NCBI GenBank assembly: GCA_938023885.1
Contig: CALJCU010000654.1
Location: forward strand, 1 to 6,090
Direction: 5' to 3'
Source of the DNA: an uncultured Prevotella sp.
GTDB lineage: Bacteria > Bacteroidota > Bacteroidia > Bacteroidales > Bacteroidaceae
Length of the DNA: 6,090 nucleotides
The stretch's first letter is position 1, and each line of letters begins with the position of its first letter. Shown one piece after another: positions 6,089 to 6,090 of this stretch. The translations under genes and the position numbers were made by a program. Under the pieces are notes generated by a model. That model ran no database searches, was not told the origin of the DNA, and saw only the letters and a program-made list of their open reading frames with translations.

Positions 6089-6090
6089 CT

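Overview
The window looks like chromosomal DNA from a Bacteroidales bacterium, most likely Prevotella or a close relative. Three things support this. First, the clearest promoters match the Bacteroidetes -33/-7 pattern (TTTG, 19-21 bp, TAnnTTTG). Second, A/T-rich leaders without a Shine-Dalgarno sequence precede the start codons. Third, the proteins are of types common in this group: an HU-related DNABII protein of the long Bacteroidetes form, a DnaK ending in DADFEEVK, and an exported GH51 arabinofuranosidase with an extra N-terminal module. The genus is inferred.

Layout from left to right: 1-222 is AT-rich, with at most a 56-codon unrecognised reading frame. At 223-380 an ordered array of AGTACTAT boxes, spaced 24 and then 22 bp, runs up to a well-matched promoter (395-426). 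That promoter serves the HU-like gene on the + strand (511-966), which ends at a strong intrinsic terminator. The 333-bp gap to the convergent dnaK holds this terminator, a tandem 9-mer, a stretch resembling a decayed group II intron 3' end, and the dnaK terminator. dnaK (1300-3243, - strand) is complete and lacks grpE or dnaJ beside it. A 139-bp gap with an imperfect hairpin separates it from the arabinofuranosidase gene (3383-5926, - strand). Directly upstream, and overlapping that gene by ATGA, is a 45-codon frame with a convincing signal peptide (5923-6060, - strand). A matching -7 box lies at the right window edge.

The HU-like protein (nucleoid), DnaK (cytosolic folding) and the arabinofuranosidase (exported, plant polysaccharide breakdown) have no obvious common pathway. 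Only the short exported peptide and the arabinofuranosidase look like an operon. The features that stand out are the phased box array in front of the HU-like gene and the uncatalogued small exported peptide coupled to the GH51 gene. No complete new multi-gene system is visible.
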